Of a DNA stretch of 64,000 bases, positions 58,556 to 64,000 are shown in pieces. The notes under the pieces are model-generated. The model made no database searches. It was not told the origin of the DNA and saw only the letters and a program-made list of their open reading frames with translations. The DNA comes from Plicaturopsis crispa FD-325 SS-3 (lineage: Eukaryota; Basidiomycota; Agaricomycetes; Amylocorticiales; Amylocorticiaceae). Position 1 is the first letter of the stretch. Every line of letters begins with the position of its first letter. The stretch is taken from positions 138,204 through 202,203 of the forward strand of contig KN832574.1 in NCBI GenBank assembly GCA_000827205.1. The letters are read 5' to 3'. The position numbers and the translations under genes were made by a program.

Positions 58556-59908
58556 CTACTCCGCATCGACGGGGTTCCAGGTGACGGACCCTTCCTTTCC
58601 CCTGTCCAGGGCATCCAACTTCGCCATCTGCGGCCCGTCCAGCGCAAAGTCGAATATGTCTGCGTTTTGGGCGATACGCGCGGGCGTGGCCGACTTCGGG
58701 AGCGGGATGAACCTGCCGACCACAGCACTCAGTTCTCAGCAATGTGAACAATCTTATTATGAGGATACGGGATGTTCTCACCCGTGTTGGAGGGACCAGC
58801 GGATCAGGACCTGTGCGATCGTTTTTCCGGTCTGTAAATTATTGAGGGCTCTAGCGATAAACTGGACAGGGATGAGCTTCGAGGACTCACCTCGCGCGCG
58901 ACCTCTGCAAGGACCGGGTCGTCCATCTTTTTTCCCTGCGCCAGCGGCGAGTAAGCCTCGACGACGATGCCGTTTGCATTGCAGTATTCCACAATCGGGC
59001 GCTGCTGGCAAAACGGGTGCAACTACAATCGAGAACGCTTTAAGCGCGGGCACACAGGAAGACCGCTAGTACTAGCGGCGGCACCCACCTCGACCTGGTT
59101 TACTGCGGGCATCTCGTACCCAGCGGCCTTGATCTCCTCGAGGTGCTTCACGCCGCTGCAAAATACGCGTTAGCCATTAGGCGGGACCCCTGGTGTGGAC
59201 GGACGCTGACTAGTTAGACACCCCGACGGCCCTCACGAGCCCGTCTTTGCGCGCATCAAGGAGCGCGCGGTAGGTCTCGAGGCGCTTATCGCGGCCGGAT
59301 AGCGGGCTGTGTATGAGGTAGAGGTCAAACGGGCCTGTGGGCATCATTCACTCAGCAATGGGAAAAGGATTAGCGGGTCACAAATACGAGTAGGTGCGTA
59401 CCGCAAGCGAGGTTGTCGAAGGAGTCCTGTACGGCTTCCCGCGCGCTGTCGTAGCCGAAGTCGGGGTGGTATATCTTGGACGCTGTGCATGCACTTAACA
59501 CTTGGTCCACTGCTACGAGTATGGGGCGACAGACGCACTGATAAAGACGCTTTCCCGCGGTATCCCGCTGTCTCGCACAGCTTTCCCGACCCCTGCTTCG
59601 TTTTCGTAGTACCGCGCGGTGTCGATGTGTCTGTCCGACCGTCAGCTTATTTGGATAAGTTTTGCACTTCATTGACTATGTGGCGTACCTATAACCGAGC
59701 TGCAGCGCCGTCGTGCACGCAGGCGTGCAGTCGTCGTTCTCGAACACTCCGAAGCCCAGGATAGGTATGGCTACTGCGTTCAACATCGTGCCGTGAGCTT
59801 GTTGAGGCCAAAAAAACGGCGCGTGCGCTACTCACCTCCAGATGTCCCGAGCTTCACAGTACTGGCTAGCCCCGATGGCAATGCAGATTGGACTGCAGCA
59901 ATAGACAT
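58556..59908 (-). CDS. Aldo/keto reductase
   Basis: Exon 1 is [20 protein letters not shown] with GTSG (ATG 59908); a split Ala codon leads to [20 protein letters not shown]. The ATG at 59786 lies inside this intron and is not the start. Then come [27 protein letters not shown] (catalytic Asp and Tyr), [20 protein letters not shown] (catalytic Lys), [14 protein letters not shown] (catalytic His), [35 protein letters not shown] with [31 protein letters not shown] and [16 protein letters not shown] with [16 protein letters not shown]. It ends at TAG 58556-58558 after WNPVDAE. This is the NADPH-binding (beta/alpha)8 family that reduces aldehydes and ketones. The full tetrad is visible. About 300 residues, eight or so exons. 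The substrate cannot be told from sequence. Confidence 0.88.
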
Positions 59909-60026
59909 GGCTATAGTAGGAAAGGCGGCTCTTGTGAGCTGTAAATGTGGAGGAGGGGAGGTGTACACTGTATACCGGTGGAATTGTCCAGATAATCGTG
60001 AGCTCAGTTATAAGTCCTGTGTCATC

Positions 60027-61326
60027 CCCAGTGAAAATCTACAATGACCAGGTAGGATAAAATCTGACGAGCTATGAAAAGAAGGTGGTCATCGGACGAG
60101 TTATGACTTTCATATGACCAGAGAGGACCGTCGGTCGGCTAAAGGCATAGCGTGCGACATGTTTTGTGTTTTGCGCACTTGCGCGTGTTCTGCGCAGCGC
60201 TCGAGCACTCAAACAAAACATCAAACACTTGTTTCGTTGCTTTCAACCCCTGTGCACTGTGCTTGACTTGCTTTTTTTTTCTCTAAGTCCCTCGAACGTT
60301 GCCCTAAGTAAGTATGACAAATACATGCCGTTCTACCGCCAACGCACGTCGAATGCGCCACGCCTCTTCCTTTCCTTCCACCACCATCCGTCGCCGACTC
60401 TTTCAAAGTGCCCCCAACTCCAGCGCCATCCAGCTCGACCGAAGGCGATCCCGGCGACGACTAGCGGCTACCGAAGACCCCCGAGCATGCCCCACTAGGC
60501 CGCTGCTAGCTTGCAGCGGCGGCCTCGGCGTTGTAGCAGTCCATGCGGGTGTAGGTATGTGCTCAGCACCGTCTCGCACGATGCACGTCAAGCTTACCAG
60601 CATTCGTTCATAGGCTATGGCGGACTATAGCCGCTTAGTGTCGCAAGCGCGGGCTTGGGTGCAGGGCTCGGCAGGGGAGGTTGTGATGTGGTGCTGTCTG
60701 TCAGCTCACATAACACTGGTGTGCCGTAGTCCAGTAAGGTGGGATCGAATATCCATAGCAGGTACGCGCCTGCTGTATCATGTGTTCTAACCAATTCTAA
60801 TGTTCGTGACTCCCCACATTTAGGCCTCGCCAAGCGCGCGCAGTCGGTACATGCCAGCCTATGGAAGCTGCGACCCGATGACTAGCGACGCGCGATTGGA
60901 TGGAGCAGTGGCATCGTATGGTATGCGAACGCTGCAATGCTTGCAGGGAGTCCTTCGGGTAGGGTAAGAGGTTGCTATAGCTCGTAGCTAAGTACAAGTA
61001 GATGCACAGTACGACGGTGGAATGCGGTTGGTATACACTTTGTATTAGCTTTACTACCCTACAAATGAACATTTTTCCCCTGCCCAAACCCGATGGCTAG
61101 CCCCGCAATAAAATATAATCAATAATATTCGAGTAGGCCGCCCCATATGCGCGGTCATATGCGCTCCGATCCAGTCAGATTGATGGACATACGCAGTCCT
61201 ACGCAGTCTGACACAGTCAGATTGTCTATATGATATAGACCACATTTTCTGACTCCGTATGATAAAATATGACCGTCATATTTTTACATACCTCGTCCTA
61301 GCTCGTCATTGTAGATTTTCACTGGG
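60027..61326. mobile_element. 1.3-kb non-autonomous DNA transposon with 22-bp inverted ends
   Basis: The left end CCCAGTGAAAATCTACAATG plus AC (60027-60048) is matched exactly, inverted, at 61305-61326. A direct repeat TGTCATC flanks both sides (60020-60026 and 61327-61333), so this is an insertion with a 7-bp, or imperfect 8-bp, target duplication. The CAGTG-containing end and the duplication size suggest a hAT-like element; that is inference. The subterminal DNA has repeated TCAGATT/AATCTGA and ATATGACC/GGTCATAT motifs and a GTCTATATGATATAGAC palindrome (61222-61238). No transposase coding is visible. The perfect ends suggest recent activity. Confidence 0.85.
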
Positions 61327-61333
61327 TGTCATC

Positions 61334-62703
61334 TGTCGATAGCCTGCCGCCGCTCCAGATCCGGCAGGCAAGTATATGAGGCTCGATAACAAAACTCTTC
61401 AAAGGCCCGGGTACACAGCGTCGAATCAACAAGTCCTATTCATGCAGCAAAGCAAAATAACTTGAGAGCGAAAGCAAGGATGAGAGCAGGCGGGAAAGCG
61501 AGAAATAAAAATTACAGTCGCATCGAGGAGACGTACTCCTCCAGTTCTTCCCAGACGATGCGCCTCTGAGATCTGAGGGTCAACTAACTGCTTCACCTCG
61601 CGAACAGACGCCGGTTGCATATCCCAAGGCTGCCGCACGAACATTCATCCATCCCCTTTAAAGGATAATCCAATAAGCGCAGTATTTTGACCACTGTAGC
61701 GCAAAAGGGGCGGCACTCCGGGGCGGCGAACAGCTGCAGGGCGAGTGTGGGCTTTAATTTATTGCTGGCGATGACGTCCTCAACGCATAGGAGGCAAACA
61801 AAGTCCTCGACAAGGAGTAGGCTCTATCGAGCGGTGTGCAGACGACTCTCGACGGCCTCCAGTCCATTACGACCCGATGTCAATGCGGGTCAGCTGGTAG
61901 TACACCGCGGGAAATGTGTCGAGGATTACGACGTTCCCCCCCGCAATGTAGAGACGGGTGTGGCAATGTTGAGCGAGAAGAGGATACACTGGAAAAACAC
62001 TGAGTCGATGCCCCGGGCTGGATGGCGCTACGCAACTGCGATCTCTTGTCCAAAACCGCGTCGTCGCCATTGACAGGCTGATCAAGGCCGGGATCGATTC
62101 ACTGTATAAGTTCCAGTCGACTTGAAAATCACCATGAGCTCATTGGTTTCTCTCGAAGGTGGAACTTTGGCCATGGCAGCTTGTGGAGAAACCGACAAGG
62201 ATCGGTATATATGTGGTGGTAGAACGCGAGAGACGATGGCGGACGCGATTCTACGCGACTTACGCCACGGCCTGATTACGTACGCAAATTTTGGGCAGAA
62301 TTTCCGAGCCTGCACGTCCCTTGCTCGATCTCTTCACCGTGCTCTGAGTATTGGCTGTTGAACGCTGAAGCTCATCTACTATAATCGTACTGAACGCGCG
62401 TCGTAGGATGAGCTGCTAAGCATTCGTCTTTCGCTGGCTAACATGGTCTTGGTCGCGATGCCACCCTTCTCGTCAATGTCGTCGCTTGGATGGTGACCTC
62501 GCGCAAATCGCCCAGAGTCGCGTAGGATGCGAGGTGAACAGGACAATGACCAGGTGCGTCCTAGTCTTTCCGAGGAGCACACCACTTTTGCAAATTTACA
62601 CGACTGGCCACCGCTGTGGACAATGGGACACCTAATGGCCACACCGTCAGTCCACATCGGTCCACCATTATCGGACTTCAAACCTGACGCACAATGCACG
62701 TCT
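61334..62703. other. Intergenic region, no supported gene
   Basis: Minus-strand frames at 61867-62085 (LYIAGGNVVILDTFPAVYYQ) look faintly protein-like but stand alone, with no neighbouring exons. They could be a decayed exon. Nothing else is seen. Confidence 0.45.
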
Positions 62704-62707
62704 GTGC

Positions 62708-62717
62708 GTATATAATG
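62708..62717 (+). promoter_or_regulatory. TATA box of the last gene
   Basis: GTATATAATG lies about 30-35 bp upstream of a probable start region near 62740 and upstream of a 5'-UTR intron that ends just before the start codon. Confidence 0.55.
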
Positions 62718-62821
62718 CGTGTTGCGCACCCCTCTGCAGACCCCAAGTTCTTCTCTACTCTCACCACCCTCAACATATCTCACTCGAATCTCTCACTTCA
62801 TCCCGGAATCACAAGTCTCAA

Positions 62822-62889
62822 GGTGAGTCAGTATGCCATGCTAAACGCGTGCGTTTCGATGTTGACCTGGTGTTCAATGCGCATTTTAG
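62822..62889 (+). other. Intron in the 5' untranslated region
   Basis: GTGAGTCAG donor after CACAAGTCTCAAG, a TGCTAAAC branch-like site and an ATTTTAG acceptor. The acceptor abuts the start codon at 62890 directly. Confidence 0.6.
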
Positions 62890-63513
62890 ATGGCCATGGT
62901 CTACAATAGCCCGCCCAATGCGCAAGAGCCATCTATCGGCCTGGAGGAATTGCTTCCCCACCAAGGGGTGCCGCCGCTCGATCATTGGGGCGCGCACTTC
63001 TCTCACCTCTATCTACAGCAACTCTATAATTTCTTTCCCGCAGCACAGAACTTTGGCATCTACTCCGCCTGGCTGACCTGCCAGCGCAGCAACCGCAGGC
63101 ACCTTACGTTACACGTGCTGTGGCACGGGCACGTCGTGTACGTCGTCGCCTTCCAGGACCCGTCCGAATTCGCCACCATCTCCAGACGCCTGGCAGCGGA
63201 CATGCTCATGCAGGAGGTCTTCATCAACGTGGTGCAGCGGTGCTACCCTGCGCGGATCGGCATCATGATGGGCGCGGTCATTTTTGGCCAGGACATGCGG
63301 TTCTACGTCTGCCCTGCCAACCGCAAGGGCGCCCCCGAGAACCCGTGCCCCAGGTGCTTGGATATGCCCTTCAGGACGGCCCCGGCAAACTCTACGGTGC
63401 TGGACCCGGAGGTGTTCTGGACCAACCTGCGTGAGCTGGAGAGAGAGGCGACGCGGCTCAAGCTCTTGCTGCAACTGGTGCAGCCCACTATACCAGCACC
63501 GTTTATTCCGTGA
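62890..63513 (+). CDS. Hypothetical protein
   Basis: Single coding exon of 207 residues from ATG 62890, ending at TGA 63511-63513. It reads LEELLPHQGVPPLDHWGAHF, SHLYLQQLYNFFPAAQNFGI, RHLTLHVLWHGHVVYVVAFQ, PARIGIMMGAVIFGQDMRFY and CPANRKGAPENPCPRC, ending VFWTNLRELEREATRLKLLL. The second Met (62896) is also possible. It looks like a compact globular protein with a C-x2-C-like PCPRC pair and a C-terminal helix. I recognise no family and no signal or membrane segment. Codon use matches genuine genes of the window, and an upstream TATA box and 5'-UTR intron support expression. Confidence 0.65.
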   Translation: MAMVYNSPPNAQEPSIGLEELLPHQGVPPLDHWGAHFSHLYLQQLYNFFPAAQNFGIYSAWLTCQRSNRRHLTLHVLWHGHVVYVVAFQDPSEFATISRRLAADMLMQEVFINVVQRCYPARIGIMMGAVIFGQDMRFYVCPANRKGAPENPCPRCLDMPFRTAPANSTVLDPEVFWTNLRELEREATRLKLLLQLVQPTIPAPFIP

Positions 63514-64000
63514 ATGTTGCAATGCGCGCCAATGTAACAATGGACTGTAAACATGTTTGCCCTGCTCACCGAGGTTCTCCATGATGATAAGCTGATCAAT
63601 GCGTGTGTTTGCGGTCTTCCAACACCGTACGTCTGCAACCTTGGGCCACCCTGCGGCGCTGCGTGCGCCTCGTTCAACGTCTTGCTCCTTCAAGTGCTCA
63701 TATGATGTCGTGTCCCCAGTTGATAGAGCAACAGTAGAAGTCTTTCGGCAACATCTGTAACGCTTCGGTGCTACTTCTCGCTGCCGACCGATGCATTTAA
63801 TGAACGGCGCTAAAACCCCGCGCATTTGGTGCTCCCCACTGTTTCCCCGCGATTTGAGAAATTACTTGTGTACTTCAAAAGTTGTGTATGCCTACGCCTC
63901 CTACTTTACCTGCATGAACTATCAGGCACCTCGCACTTGCTCAAGAGTGCTTATACCGTATAGCAGCAGATAGCAGCCAGGGGCCCAGGAACTGAAGCAG
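63514..64000. other. 3' flank to the window edge
   Basis: No coding block, repeat or RNA gene is recognised. Confidence 0.5.

Noticed and set aside
59784-59786. ATG at 59786 as the aldo/keto reductase start
   Set aside because: It lies in the first intron; splicing from the upstream exon gives [16 protein letters not shown], the expected N-terminus of the family.
61867-62085. Possible P450-like fragment (LYIAGGNVVILDTFPAVYYQ)
   Set aside because: Only one short block with weak resemblance to P450 N-terminal strands; no I-helix, ExxR or heme motif nearby.

Overview
The window is nuclear DNA of a filamentous basidiomycete, most likely a wood-decay Agaricomycete (Polyporales-like). Genes are cut by many short GT-AG introns (mostly 45-70 bp, many with a CTAAC-like branch site). 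The families also fit: a CYP63-like P450, a Gti1/Pac2 (WOPR) regulator, a CxC1-type KDZ transposase relic and GC-rich coding exons. All gene models were read by eye from conserved blocks joined across splice sites, so exon edges may be off by a few bases. Layout: 0-7.9 kb is a repeat block. It holds the tail of a possible membrane-protein gene and a KDZ transposase relic. The relic is split by a 3.7-kb DNA transposon that carries a captured piece of a trehalose-6-phosphate synthase gene and a hairpin-rich array. A 128-bp-period minisatellite and empty DNA follow. 7.9-15 kb has an F-box-like gene, a J-domain protein gene and a THEM6-like hotdog thioesterase gene whose third intron is swollen to 1.7 kb by GC-rich minisatellites. 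15.7-26.7 kb is a minus-strand efflux block: a full-length ABCC transporter, a small unknown gene and a DHA2-type MFS exporter. 27.8-43.2 kb is gene-dense: an O-fucosyltransferase-like membrane protein divergent from TFIIIC subunit Tfc4, a membrane protein of unknown function, a propeller-like hypothetical gene, a secreted Cys/Thr-rich protein and a CYP63-like P450. 43.5-45.5 kb encodes a disordered, CsbD-like stress-type protein. 45.5-53 kb is gene-poor apart from the WOPR regulator at 48.7-49.9 kb. 53.0-57.2 kb encodes a roughly 1,200-residue protein that joins an MLKL-like N-terminal helical domain, a TKL kinase and a C-terminal domain of unknown function. An aldo/keto reductase gene, a 1.3-kb non-autonomous DNA transposon with 22-bp inverted ends, and one more hypothetical gene close the window. 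The genes do not form one pathway. The adjacent ABCC and MFS pumps suggest a local export function, and the P450, aldo/keto reductase and secreted protein are typical wood-decay accessory genes. The most unusual objects are the gene-capturing transposon nested in the KDZ relic and the MLKL-like/kinase fusion. I saw no tRNA or rRNA genes, no CRISPR arrays, and no recognisable retroelement.
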